Below are positions 24,917-33,469 of a DNA stretch of 64,000 nt, piece after piece. The translations under genes were made by a program, and so were the position numbers. The notes under the pieces were generated by a model, which was not told where the DNA came from, did not search any database, and worked only from the letters and a program-made list of their open reading frames with translations. Origin of the DNA: Prolixibacteraceae bacterium (GTDB lineage Bacteria; Bacteroidota; Bacteroidia; Bacteroidales; Prolixibacteraceae). Positions within the stretch are counted from its first letter, which is position 1; each line of letters begins with the position of its first letter. Location of the stretch: positions 62,001 through 126,000 of the forward strand of contig JAFLKN010000008.1 of the NCBI GenBank assembly GCA_019163175.1, read 5' to 3'.

Positions 24917-25939
24917 ATGAAACGAGGTTTTGCAAGCGATAATAATTCAGGCATTCACCCTGAAATTTTAAATGCCCTTTCAGCAGCAAACGAAGGACAC
25001 GCAGTAGGTTACGGTGGCGACGAACTGACTCAACAGGCCATCAGCCGGTTTAAACAGGAATTCGGAGAACAGACCGATATTTATTTTGTATTTAACGGGA
25101 CCGGCGCCAATGTGCTGAGCCTTTCTACGCTCACACGTTCGTTTCATTCGGTAATTTGTGCCGACACCGCTCACATCCAAACCGACGAATGTGGCGCACC
25201 CGAAAAATTTACCGGATCAAAACTGCTTCCGGTATCCACTGTAAAAGGTAAAATCTCTCCTGAAGGGATTTCAAAATATCTTCATGGGTTTGATTTTGAA
25301 CATCATTCGCAACCCGGAATCATTTCCATTTCGCAGGTTACTGAGCTTGGAACAATTTATACTCTCGAAGAAATAAAAGCCATCACAACTTTGGCGCACC
25401 AGTATGGGCTTTTTGTTCACATGGATGGCGCCCGTATTGCCAATGCTGCCGTAGCGCTCGATCTTCCTTTCCGCGCTTTTACAGTCGATGCGGGGATTGA
25501 TGTACTTTCGTTTGGTGGCACCAAAAACGGAATGATGATGGGCGAAGCTGTGCTCTTTTTCAATCCTGAATTGGCTAAAAGCACCAAATATATCCGCAAG
25601 CAAAGTATGCAATTGTACTCGAAAATGCGTTTTGTGAGTGCCCAGTTTTTGGCCTATTTCAACAATGAACTTTGGAAACGGAACGCTACACACTCCAACA
25701 AAATGGCTAAGTTGCTCGAAAAACAGGTTCGCGAAATACCAAACATTCAACTGACTCAGGAGGTGGAAGCCAATGGCGTTTTTGCCATCGTTCCCCGCGA
25801 AATTATTCCCCTACTTCAGGAAAAATATTTCTTTTACATGTGGGACGAGCATCGTTCCGAAGTACGCTGGATGACTTCGTTCGACACGCAGGAAGAAGAC
25901 ATTGCCAACTTCACCGCCCTGATTAAAAAACTGGTTTAA
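24917..25939 (+). CDS. Low-specificity L-threonine aldolase
   Basis: 340 residues, fold-type I PLP enzyme (beta-eliminating lyase family). Visible landmarks: FASDNNSGIHPEIL, a GTGANVLSL phosphate-binding segment, HMDGARIANA (cofactor Asp), and SFGGTKNGMMMGEA with the Schiff-base Lys. It cleaves L-threonine or allo-threonine to glycine and acetaldehyde. Glycine feeds C1 and glutathione metabolism. It is followed at once by a rhomboid gene whose ATG overlaps the last stop base. Confidence 0.92.
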   Translation: MKRGFASDNNSGIHPEILNALSAANEGHAVGYGGDELTQQAISRFKQEFGEQTDIYFVFNGTGANVLSLSTLTRSFHSVICADTAHIQTDECGAPEKFTGSKLLPVSTVKGKISPEGISKYLHGFDFEHHSQPGIISISQVTELGTIYTLEEIKAITTLAHQYGLFVHMDGARIANAAVALDLPFRAFTVDAGIDVLSFGGTKNGMMMGEAVLFFNPELAKSTKYIRKQSMQLYSKMRFVSAQFLAYFNNELWKRNATHSNKMAKLLEKQVREIPNIQLTQEVEANGVFAIVPREIIPLLQEKYFFYMWDEHRSEVRWMTSFDTQEEDIANFTALIKKLV

Positions 25940-26667
25940 TGCCACTATTCAATTATTACCCCCGCAATACAGAGCTTGTTGACAAGGATTTAGACAAGAA
26001 AATTTTCAAATACAGCCTTTTGATTCCGTTGGCTATTGTCGTTGTTTTCTGGGTGGTAAAACTGATTGAAAATTTATACCAGCTCGACTTTAGTAAATTT
26101 GGAATATTGCCTTTGCAGGCAGAAGGTTTGCCCGGAATAATTCTTTCCCCGTTTATTCACAGCAATTACGACCATCTGTTATCCAATTCCATTCCCTTTT
26201 TAATCCTCACTTTTGCCTTGCTGTATTTCTACCGCAATCTGGCCTACCGCATTTTTTTCCTCATTTACATTCTTTCGGGCATCTGTGTTTGGCTTGGCGG
26301 AAGACCTTCGTGGCATATCGGAGCCAGCGGAATTGTTTACGGACTGGCATCGTTCCTGTTTTTTAGCGGCGCTTTGCGGCGCGATGCCAACCTTCTCACG
26401 ATCGGAATCATTGTAGTTTTTCTCTACGGAAGCATGTTTTGGGGAATTTTTCCATTAAAGCCCGAAATATCATGGGAAAGTCATTTGTGGGGTGCGGCCA
26501 GCGGGCTTATGCTTGCGATCTACTATCGCCATCAGGGACCAGTTCGTCCGGCTGCCAGCTGGGAAAATGAACCCGAAGAAGATGATTCAGATTACACGGA
26601 TGAAGAATTTAACGAAGAAATAACTCCGGAAGAGGACCAGAAGAACCCAAACCACATAGACACATAG
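25939..26667 (+). CDS. Rhomboid-family intramembrane serine protease
   Basis: 242 residues with six predicted transmembrane helices. Catalytic Ser near residue 130 in GASGIVYGL and His near residue 182 in ESHLWGAASG form the rhomboid dyad; HSNYDHLLSNSIPF carries the conserved HxxxN-like loop. The C-terminal 40 residues are acidic and cytoplasmic (EEDDSDYTDEEFNEE). It starts one base before the aldolase stop ends. Substrates are unknown. Confidence 0.92.
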   Translation: MPLFNYYPRNTELVDKDLDKKIFKYSLLIPLAIVVVFWVVKLIENLYQLDFSKFGILPLQAEGLPGIILSPFIHSNYDHLLSNSIPFLILTFALLYFYRNLAYRIFFLIYILSGICVWLGGRPSWHIGASGIVYGLASFLFFSGALRRDANLLTIGIIVVFLYGSMFWGIFPLKPEISWESHLWGAASGLMLAIYYRHQGPVRPAASWENEPEEDDSDYTDEEFNEEITPEEDQKNPNHIDT

Positions 26668-26696
26668 AACACAATAGAAAAGAAAAAGAAGTTGTG

Positions 26697-26764
26697 AGTG
26701 GTCAGTCGCAGTGGTCAGAAATATTTATCGGTGCTAATGCGACTGAATACTGAGACTGACCACT
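26697..26764 (+). repeat. Alternative stem-loop region between rhomboid and nusB
   Basis: AGTGGTCAGTC (26697-26707) pairs perfectly with GACTGACCACT (26754-26764) and is followed by a T-run. Inside, CAGTCGCA (26703-26710) pairs with TGCGACTG (26738-26745). Both hairpins need the CAGTC bases, so they are mutually exclusive. It may act as a terminator for the rhomboid gene, or be an intergenic repeat. Confidence 0.5.
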
Positions 26765-26822
26765 TTTTCCTCTTTCCTAATAACCATGAACTTTTTCTGA
26801 TCGTGGATATGAGAAAAAATTC

Positions 26823-26830
26823 TAACTTTG
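26823..26830 (+). promoter_or_regulatory. Candidate -7 box of nusB
   Basis: TAACTTTG matches TAnnTTTG exactly, 30 bp before the nusB ATG. No TTG is found at the ideal -33 distance, so the call rests on the -7 box. Confidence 0.5.
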
Positions 26831-26860
26831 CCCTCCCATATATTAACAGGTTCTAAGACA

Positions 26861-27817
26861 ATGATTAGCAGAAGAATAATCCGAATCAAGGTATTGCAAA
26901 TATTGTATGCGTTCTTTACATCACCTGAAACATCAATCAATAATACTGAAAAAGAGCTTTTTTTCAGTTTACAGAAAACCTACGATCTGTATCATTACCT
27001 GATGGCCCTGGTTGTCGAAATTGAAAAGTTCGCCGAAGATAGAATTGGCCTGGGTTTAAAAAAACACCGCCCAACCAGCGCTGACCTTGCTCCAAACACC
27101 CGGTTTGTAAATAACCTTTTGGTCAGCCAGTTAAAATCAAACATTTCCCTGAATAAATACATCGAATCGTCAAAATTAAGTTGGAACAACGACGATGAAC
27201 TGGTGCGCAAACTCTACCTTTCGCTAGTTGAGCAGGATTTTTACAAGGAGTACATGGCTTCTCCTGAAAACAATTATGCCGACGACCGTAAGCTGGTTGA
27301 AGACATTTTCAAATACCTTATTCTGGACAACGAAGACATCGAATCGCTTTTGGAAGAACAGAGTATTTACTGGAACGATGATCTGGATTTTGTGGTGAGC
27401 ATGATTTTAAAAACGTTCAAGAAATTCAAAGAATTCAGTGACGAACGGCAGGCTCTGCTTCCGATGTATAAAGACGATGAAGACCGTCAGTTTGCCAAAG
27501 ATTTATACCGCAAAGTGGTGCTTAATCACGCCGACAATGTGGTATTGATTAAACAGCACACCGTAAATTGGGATATCGAACGAATTGCGTTTATCGACAA
27601 CCTGATTCTGGAACTTGCATTGAGCGAATTCCTGTATTTCCCATCAATACCAACCAAAGTAACGATGAACGAATACATCGAGCTCTCGAAATATTACAGC
27701 ACCGAGAAGAGCCGGAATTTCATCAACGGAATACTCGACAAAGCCCTGAGAGATTTGAAGAAGGCAAATAAAATCAATAAGGCTGGACGTGGTTTAATTG
27801 GTGAAGAAGAGGAATGA
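26861..27817 (+). CDS. nusB: Transcription antitermination factor NusB (long Bacteroidota form)
   Basis: 318 residues from ATG 26861. The N-terminus ISRRIIRIKVLQILYAF corresponds to the first NusB helix, and the C-terminal 150 residues (WDIERIAFIDNLILELALSEFLYFPSIPTKVTMNEYIELSKYYSTEKSRNFINGILD, by its landmarks IERIAFIDN, EYIELSKYYST and FINGILD) are classical NusB. The roughly 150-residue middle insertion is typical for Bacteroidota. NusB with NusE binds boxA RNA in rRNA antitermination. The gene overlaps the next start (ATGA), so it is coupled to the DUF1573 lipoprotein gene. Confidence 0.92.
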   Translation: MISRRIIRIKVLQILYAFFTSPETSINNTEKELFFSLQKTYDLYHYLMALVVEIEKFAEDRIGLGLKKHRPTSADLAPNTRFVNNLLVSQLKSNISLNKYIESSKLSWNNDDELVRKLYLSLVEQDFYKEYMASPENNYADDRKLVEDIFKYLILDNEDIESLLEEQSIYWNDDLDFVVSMILKTFKKFKEFSDERQALLPMYKDDEDRQFAKDLYRKVVLNHADNVVLIKQHTVNWDIERIAFIDNLILELALSEFLYFPSIPTKVTMNEYIELSKYYSTEKSRNFINGILDKALRDLKKANKINKAGRGLIGEEEE

Positions 27818-28290
27818 GAAAAAGCCAGAAGTCAGAAGTCAGAAGTCAGAAGTTAAGCCAACTGAGTATCATCTTAATCCTTTGGGGGCTGATGCTGGGT
27901 TCATGCAACTTCGGAACAAAAAAAACAACGCCAGCCACTAAATCGGATGAATCGGGTGTAGCCAAATTTGTCTTTCCCGAAGAAATCCATAATTTTGGTT
28001 CGCTTAAAGCCGGAGAGTTAGTGTCATTCACTTTTACTTTCAGGAACGAAGGAACAAAAACGCTGACCATTACCGAAGTCGATTCTGGTTGTGGCTGCAC
28101 TCAGGTTAATATTCCTGACAAAACAATTGACCCCGGGCAAGAAGGACAAATTGAAGTATTGTACAACTCGGCCGGCGAAATAGGAAGACAATTAAAAACG
28201 ATTACCATTACCTCGAATGCAGAAACGCCTAAAAAGCAGCTGATGATAAGGGCTGATGTTACGAATGAAATTATTGAAATTAACAGTTAA
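27814..28290 (+). CDS. DUF1573 lipoprotein with repeat-encoded N-terminus
   Basis: 158 residues. The N-terminus MRKSQKSEVRSQKLSQ is encoded largely by a tandem 7-bp repeat; next come a hydrophobic segment and lipobox LMLGSC (Cys31). The mature part has one DUF1573 Ig-like domain (about 50-155: FPEEIHNFGSLKAGE, VDSGCGCTQVNIP, IDPGQEGQIEVLYNSAG). Many Bacteroidota carry this envelope-associated family, of unknown function. The start codon overlaps the nusB stop. No better in-frame start is available between the repeat and the lipobox, so the long basic N-terminus appears to be real. Confidence 0.82.
   Translation: MRKSQKSEVRSQKLSQLSIILILWGLMLGSCNFGTKKTTPATKSDESGVAKFVFPEEIHNFGSLKAGELVSFTFTFRNEGTKTLTITEVDSGCGCTQVNIPDKTIDPGQEGQIEVLYNSAGEIGRQLKTITITSNAETPKKQLMIRADVTNEIIEINS
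27826..27853 (+). repeat. Four perfect copies of CAGAAGT inside a start region
   Basis: Four head-to-tail copies of the 7-bp unit CAGAAGT. The unit is not a multiple of three, so loss or gain of one copy would shift the reading frame of the DUF1573 lipoprotein. Related degenerate units occur at 31011-31031. Confidence 0.9.
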
Positions 28291-28308
28291 ACTTTATACC
28301 AACGTAAA

Positions 28309-28626
28309 ATGAATTATTTATTAATGGCTCAACCAGCACAAGGTGCTGAAGCAAATCCAATCATGACATTTCTTCCCCTGGTATTGATCATTGTAGTTTT
28401 CTACTTTTTCATGATCAGACCTCAGATGAAAAGGCAGAAAGAACTTGCAACTTTCCGCAACAGCCTCGAAAAAGGTGATAAAGTGGTAACCACTGGTGGT
28501 ATCTACGGAAAAATTCTTGAGATAAAAGACAACACCGTTCTTCTCCAGGTTGACGACAATGTAAAAATAAGAGTTGACAAAGCTGCTATCGTAAAAGATA
28601 TGTCTGATGTTCAGGCGCAAAAATAA
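28309..28626 (+). CDS. yajC: Preprotein translocase accessory subunit YajC
   Basis: 105 residues: one transmembrane helix (about 19-37, FLPLVLIIVVFYFFMIRPQ) and the cytoplasmic YajC domain (KGDKVVTTGGIYGKILEIKDNTVLLQVDDNVKIRVDKAAI by its landmarks GDKVVTTGGIYGKI and VKIRVDKAAI). YajC associates with SecDF. The gene ends at a terminator. Confidence 0.94.
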   Translation: MNYLLMAQPAQGAEANPIMTFLPLVLIIVVFYFFMIRPQMKRQKELATFRNSLEKGDKVVTTGGIYGKILEIKDNTVLLQVDDNVKIRVDKAAIVKDMSDVQAQK

Positions 28627-28647
28627 TTGATGCACCAAACGAAATAG

Positions 28648-28679
28648 AAAAGGGCCGGCACATGTCGACCCTTTTTTTT
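28648..28679 (+). terminator. Terminator after yajC, overlapping a possible ybbR start
   Basis: AAAAGGG (28648-28654) pairs with CCCTTTT (28669-28675), with an interrupted inner stem (CCGGC/GTCG type) and a loop ACAT. A run of eight T follows. The ATG at 28662 lies in the hairpin loop region. Confidence 0.8.
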
Positions 28680-28691
28680 ATATTTGATGCC

Positions 28692-29687
28692 GTGAAAACA
28701 AACTGGGTATATAAAGTTGTAAAATACCTGAAGAAGGTATATTTCAGAAACGATAAACGCGTTGCAGCTTATCTCATTTGCGTTGCAATCGCTACCGGCT
28801 TCTGGTTTCTGAATGCCTTGAGCAAAACCTATACAGTAAATGTTATTGCCCCGGTTACCTATGTTAATTTTCCCGATAATAAAACATTATCCTCGAGGCC
28901 TCCTGAGCAGTTCGATCTGAAAATCAAAGCACACGGGTTTACCATTCTGCGTCACCGATTGAGTTTTCTTTTCATGCCCTTGGAATTTAATGTGAACGAC
29001 ATGACCAGCAACCGGATGAAGGAAAGTCGTAAAAGTAGTTTTGCGTTCCCTTCACGCCAGTTCCTTACCGAATTATCCTACCTTTTATCGAACGATATGG
29101 AAATCCTGAGCATGAATCCGGATACACTGTTCTTTAAATTTGACCAAATGGGACAAAAGAGGGTAAAAGTTAAACCAAACCTGAAAGTCAATCTAAAAAA
29201 GCAATACCAGATTTCGGGCGATACCAAAAGCATACCCGACTCAGTAAACGTATTTGGTCCGCAATCGGCAATCGATACGATTAAGTTCGCCTATACTGAA
29301 GTTTTAAGATTCAATGATGCAGACCAGCCCGTTCAAACCACGGCCAAATTCAGCCCGATGAAGGAAATTTATTTCGAACCGCAGCAGGTTGAATTAAGTT
29401 TTCCGGTTGAAGAATATACAGAGGCGCAGCAATTGGTTCCGGTATTGCTTACCGGTCAGCCAGCAGAAGCAAAGGTCAAATTATTTCCACCTAAGGTTAA
29501 AGTCACTTTTCAGGTTAGTTTAAGCCGTTTTTCTGAAATCAAATCTGAAGATTTCAAGTTGACTGTTTCTTATTCCGACATTCAGGAAGGGAAACAGCGC
29601 CTTAAGATTACCGCAGAATCAATTCCTGCTTACCTGTATTCCCTGAAAATTTCTCCGGAAGAACTTGAATACCTTATTGAAAACTAA
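28692..29687 (+). CDS. YbbR/CdaR-like domain protein
   Basis: 331 residues if started at GTG 28692, or 341 from the in-frame ATG at 28662. I prefer the GTG because the ATG sits inside the yajC terminator hairpin. Basic N-terminus (KTNWVYKVVKYLKKVYF), one transmembrane helix (about 28-48), then repeats of the YbbR type (for example PVTYVNFPDNKTLSSRPPEQFDLKIKAHG by its landmarks YVNFPDN and FDLKIKAHG). CdaR-like proteins regulate the c-di-AMP cyclase CdaA in Firmicutes; no cdaA is in this window. A TATATTTG box (28679-28686) directly precedes the GTG. The next gene, coaE, starts 4 bp downstream. Confidence 0.82.
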   Translation: MKTNWVYKVVKYLKKVYFRNDKRVAAYLICVAIATGFWFLNALSKTYTVNVIAPVTYVNFPDNKTLSSRPPEQFDLKIKAHGFTILRHRLSFLFMPLEFNVNDMTSNRMKESRKSSFAFPSRQFLTELSYLLSNDMEILSMNPDTLFFKFDQMGQKRVKVKPNLKVNLKKQYQISGDTKSIPDSVNVFGPQSAIDTIKFAYTEVLRFNDADQPVQTTAKFSPMKEIYFEPQQVELSFPVEEYTEAQQLVPVLLTGQPAEAKVKLFPPKVKVTFQVSLSRFSEIKSEDFKLTVSYSDIQEGKQRLKITAESIPAYLYSLKISPEELEYLIEN

Positions 29688-29691
29688 CACC

Positions 29692-30279
29692 ATGATTAAA
29701 GTTGGTATAACCGGAGGTATTGGAAGTGGCAAAAGTACTGTTTGCAAAGTTTTCAGAGTATTGGGCGTTCCAGTTTTTGAAGCCGACAGCATCGCGAAAC
29801 AACTTATGAATACTGATCTTTTGCTCCAAAAAAAATTGATTGACTTGTTCGGACCGTCAGTTTACCAGCAAGATCAGACCATCGACCGAAAATACCTGGC
29901 CGGAATTGTGTTTAACAACCCATCTTTACTAGGGCAGCTGAATGAGATTGTTCACCCAGCAGTACGAAAGGCATTTGATGAGTGGTGCCTTACACAGCAG
30001 GCTCCGTATGTGATTCACGAAGCCGCTATATTGTTCGAGAGTGGTTTTTATAAAATGATGGATAAAACCATTACAGTAGTAACCGACACAGAAGAGCGAG
30101 TTGACCGGGTAGTAAAACGGGATCATAGTACTGCCGAATTAGTGATACAACGAATGAAAAATCAATGGAGTGATAAGGAACGAATTAAATTGGCCGACTT
30201 TGTAATTGGCAACAACGACCAAGAACTAATCATTCCGCAAATTGTTGAAATTGACAAAAAAATAAGAGCACATGGCTAA
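29692..30279 (+). CDS. coaE: Dephospho-CoA kinase
   Basis: 195 residues from ATG 29692, which places the P-loop GITGGIGSGKST at residues 5-16. Further CoaE landmarks: VFEADSIAKQLM, EIVHPAVRKAF, VIHEAAILFESG, ITVVTDTEERVDRVVKRD. It catalyses the last step of CoA synthesis, phosphorylation of dephospho-CoA. The final 8 bases overlap the TerB-DnaJ gene. Confidence 0.94.
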   Translation: MIKVGITGGIGSGKSTVCKVFRVLGVPVFEADSIAKQLMNTDLLLQKKLIDLFGPSVYQQDQTIDRKYLAGIVFNNPSLLGQLNEIVHPAVRKAFDEWCLTQQAPYVIHEAAILFESGFYKMMDKTITVVTDTEERVDRVVKRDHSTAELVIQRMKNQWSDKERIKLADFVIGNNDQELIIPQIVEIDKKIRAHG

Positions 30280-31006
30280 ATTTGGAAAATGGATTACTGG
30301 TGGATTGGGATGGGCATTTTTCGGACCCATCGGAGGAATTCTAGGATTTGTAGTCGGATCGCTGTTTGACGGGAATGAACAACAGCAACGCATGATTGGT
30401 AGTGAATACCCACCACAACAGACTACACAGGGCGGTTACATTATGAGTTTGCTGGTTTTGGTAGCAGCTGTAATGAAAGCCGATGGTAAAGTTTTAAAAT
30501 CGGAGCTAGATTATACCAAGCAATTTTTTGTTCGCTCATTTGGAAATGCCGCAGCAGGCGAAGCCGTAAAAATATTGCGCGATCTGCTGAATCAAAACAT
30601 TCCGGTTACGGAAGTTTGCCAGCAAATTCGTAAAAATATGGATCATCCATCGCGCCTGCAACTCGTGCATTTTTTGTTCGGAATTGCAGATGCCGACGGA
30701 CATGTTCACGAAACGGAACATAAGCTGATCAAACACATTGCTGAGCAAATGGGAATCAGCCATAAAGACTACGAATCTATTGAATCGATGTTTGTAGCCA
30801 ATACCGATGCTGCTTATAAAATTCTGGAAGTTGAATCCACTGCAACCGACGAAGAATTGAAAAAAGCTTATCGCAGAATGGCCGTAAAGTATCATCCGGA
30901 CAAGGTTCATTATCTAGGCGAAGACATTCAGAAAGCTGCTCACGAAAAATTCCAAAAGGTGAACGAAGCCTGGGAAATCATCAAAAAGCAGAGAGGGATA
31001 GTTTAG
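30272..31006 (+). CDS. TerB-like plus DnaJ-domain protein (DjlA-like)
   Basis: 244 residues. N-terminal Gly-rich hydrophobic segment (WITGGLGWAFFGPIGGILGFVVGSLFDG by its landmarks GGLGWAFFGPIGG and GFVVGSLFDG), a TerB-like helical domain (about 60-175, including VLVAAVMKADGKVLKSEL), and a C-terminal J domain (about 180-240) with the HPD signature (KYHPDKVHYLG). Layout matches DjlA-type membrane co-chaperones, which recruit Hsp70. It overlaps coaE by 8 bp. Confidence 0.9.
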   Translation: MAKFGKWITGGLGWAFFGPIGGILGFVVGSLFDGNEQQQRMIGSEYPPQQTTQGGYIMSLLVLVAAVMKADGKVLKSELDYTKQFFVRSFGNAAAGEAVKILRDLLNQNIPVTEVCQQIRKNMDHPSRLQLVHFLFGIADADGHVHETEHKLIKHIAEQMGISHKDYESIESMFVANTDAAYKILEVESTATDEELKKAYRRMAVKYHPDKVHYLGEDIQKAAHEKFQKVNEAWEIIKKQRGIV

Positions 31007-31010
31007 AAGA

Positions 31011-31190
31011 CGGAAGTCAGAAGTCAGGAGTTTTAAGGAGCAGTCGCAGTTGGCAGATTGTAGTCATTCATGGTCATTTTCTTCGTGTCATTAATGGTGA
31101 AACTTCTTTTTTTTACAATCAATGACTATTGAATGACGACCAATGACAAACTCATAACCCGTATCCCGTAACTCGCAATCCGAAACTCAA
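31011..31190. repeat. Intergenic stretch of degenerate word-like repeats
   Basis: This 184-bp gap carries GGAAGT-CAGAAGT-CAGGAGT units (31012-31031), CAGTCGCAGT (31041-31050, also at 26703-26712), variants of AATGAC/TGAATGACGACCAATGAC (31120-31147), and CCCGTATCCCGTAACTCGC-like runs (31158-31177). The words recur in other gaps of the window (26697-26764, 34176-34231). No gene is seen. Confidence 0.55.
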
Positions 31191-33290
31191 TCAACTAATC
31201 GAACTCCAGTTAAATTCGGTGTTTTTCATTTTCATGAGGTTGTAAACCAGAATTTGGTTTTCCTGTTTCTCAAGTCGGGGGTCATCATCGAGTAGGTCGG
31301 AAGCCTGATTGCGGGCATGTTGCAGTATATCGCCATCGCGGCCAAGGTTTGCTATTTTCAGATCAAAACCAATTCCGCTCTGCTGTGTTCCTTCCAAATC
31401 GCCCGGCCCACGCAGTTGCATATCAACTTCGGCAATTTCGAATCCATCGTTGGTACGAACCATTGTTTCCAGGCGTTTGCGGCTTTCGTTGCTGATTTTG
31501 TAGGATGACATCAGCAAGCAATACGATTGTTCGGCACCTCGGCCAACTCTTCCGCGAAGCTGATGCAATTGTGACAAGCCAAATCGTTCAGCGCTTTCTA
31601 TAATCATTACCGAGGCGTTTGGCACATCAACACCCACTTCAATTACAGTGGTTGCCACCATAATCTGCGTTTTACCTTCTTTGAACAGTTGCATTTCAGC
31701 ATCTTTTTCAGCAGGCTTCAGCTTGCCGTGCACCATACTGATGGAATATCTCGGAAATACTTGTTTCAGCAATTCGTATCCATTCTCCACATTCTTTAAA
31801 TCGAGCTTTTCCGACTCTTTTATGAGTGGATAAACCACATAGACCTGGCGACCAACAGTTACCTGCTCTCGAATAAAATCGTACACCTGTTTCCGGCGGC
31901 TTTCGTAATAATGCAGGGTTTGTATTGGTTTGCGCCCGGGCGGCAGCTCATCGATTATCGAAACATCCAGATCGCCGTATACAGTCATGGCTAAGGTTCT
32001 CGGAATGGGAGTCGCAGTCATCACCAGAACATGTGGTGGGGTAAATTCATTTTTCTTCCAGAGTTTGGCGCGTTGGGCAACTCCAAAACGATGCTGTTCA
32101 TCCACAATGACTAATCCCAGTTTCAGGAAATTAACCTTATCTTCAATCAGGGCATGAGTTCCAATCAACAATTGCAAACTGCCGTTCTCCAATTCTTCAT
32201 GAATGATTCGTCGTTTGGCAACGCGTGTAGAACCAGTCAGCAATGCAATTTTAATTCCGAGCCCATCAGTCATTTTTCTGATTGAATTGTAATGCTGATT
32301 GGCCAGAATTTCGGTTGGCGCCATCAGGCTCACCTGAAAGCCGTTGTCGAAAGCGATCAGTGCTGTCATTAAAGCTACCAGCGTTTTCCCACTGCCCACA
32401 TCGCCCTGCAACAGGCGGTTCATCTGCTTGCCCGAGCCCATGTCTTTCCGGATTTCTTTAATCACCTTTTTCTGTGCATTCGTTAATTCAAACGGTAGGT
32501 GATTGTTGAAAAAAGTATTGAGATTGTATCCAACCTGCGAAAATACAAAACCCTTGAATGAGCCTTCTCGTTTGTGTTTCAGGCTTAATATTTTGAGCTG
32601 AATGAAGAACAGTTCCTCAAATTTCAGGCGGAAAAGTGCATTTTTTAGCAAATTCGGATTTTCAGGAAAATGAACCTGGCGAAGCGCTACCGGCAAAGCC
32701 ATTAATTTCAATTTCGAAATCAAGGCTGATGGCAACGATTCATAAATTTTGCCTTCAATGAGTGCCGATAAGTTAAATTGAAATTTATTCAAAGCTTTAC
32801 TCGTCAAAAATTTCTGTTTCATTTTTTCAGACGTATTGTAAAAAGCCTGAAAAATTCCTGTACTTACCGGTCTGTTGTCTGCTGGTTCCAATTCAGGATG
32901 AACAATATTCACTTTTCCACCAAAAACCGAAGGCCTTCCAAAGACAACATATTCCACATTTGGCTTGACGTTTTCTTTCACCCATTTAATTCCCTGAAAC
33001 CACAACAGCTCCATCACACCCGACTCATCGCGAAACTGGGCAATCATTCTCTGTTTAGGCCCCTCACCACTGATTTCGAACCTAAAAATTGTTCCTTTCA
33101 GCTGGATATATGGCATGTTGTTTGTGACTTCGGATACCTTGTAAAATTTAGTCCGGTCGATGTATTTGTAGGGGAAGTAGTACAGGAGGTCATTGAAGTT
33201 GAAGATCTTCAATTCCTTTTTAAGCAGTTCGGCCCGCTGAGGCCCGACACCGGGTAAAAATTTAATATCCTGTTCCAGAAACTCTGACAT
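31191..33290 (-). CDS. recG: ATP-dependent DNA helicase RecG
   Basis: 699 residues from ATG at 33290; upstream in-frame codons add only non-homologous residues. Wedge/OB region (about 60-170), then SF2 helicase motifs: LLQGDVGSGKTLVALM (Walker A), VIVDEQHRFGVAQR (DExH region), VLVMTATPIPRTLAMTVYGDLDVSIIDELPPGRKPI by its landmarks MTATPIPRTLA and DELPPGRK, and QLHQLRGRVGRG (motif VI). RecG remodels stalled forks and branched DNA. A perfect -7 box TATCTTTG on the minus strand (plus 33295-33302) ends only 4 bp before the ATG, suggesting a leaderless or very short-leader mRNA. Confidence 0.95.
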   Translation of the reverse strand: MSEFLEQDIKFLPGVGPQRAELLKKELKIFNFNDLLYYFPYKYIDRTKFYKVSEVTNNMPYIQLKGTIFRFEISGEGPKQRMIAQFRDESGVMELLWFQGIKWVKENVKPNVEYVVFGRPSVFGGKVNIVHPELEPADNRPVSTGIFQAFYNTSEKMKQKFLTSKALNKFQFNLSALIEGKIYESLPSALISKLKLMALPVALRQVHFPENPNLLKNALFRLKFEELFFIQLKILSLKHKREGSFKGFVFSQVGYNLNTFFNNHLPFELTNAQKKVIKEIRKDMGSGKQMNRLLQGDVGSGKTLVALMTALIAFDNGFQVSLMAPTEILANQHYNSIRKMTDGLGIKIALLTGSTRVAKRRIIHEELENGSLQLLIGTHALIEDKVNFLKLGLVIVDEQHRFGVAQRAKLWKKNEFTPPHVLVMTATPIPRTLAMTVYGDLDVSIIDELPPGRKPIQTLHYYESRRKQVYDFIREQVTVGRQVYVVYPLIKESEKLDLKNVENGYELLKQVFPRYSISMVHGKLKPAEKDAEMQLFKEGKTQIMVATTVIEVGVDVPNASVMIIESAERFGLSQLHQLRGRVGRGAEQSYCLLMSSYKISNESRKRLETMVRTNDGFEIAEVDMQLRGPGDLEGTQQSGIGFDLKIANLGRDGDILQHARNQASDLLDDDPRLEKQENQILVYNLMKMKNTEFNWSSIS

Positions 33291-33469
33291 AGAGCAAAGA
33301 TAAAAATTTGATAAACTATTCGGTTTGCATTTGTGTTTCAGGATTAACAAACCGAAAAAAATATAAGTAATGTGCTAAAATCGGTTCAATAGGTTAAATT
33401 AGCCGCACCAAAAATGTAATGATCAGAAACTAATCAGAACTAATCAACTCGAACAAATAAGCCAACAAA

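Noticed and set aside
25271..25750. 159-codon minus-strand frame opposite threonine aldolase
   Set aside because: It mirrors the conserved PLP-binding region of the aldolase and has no start context or domain of its own.
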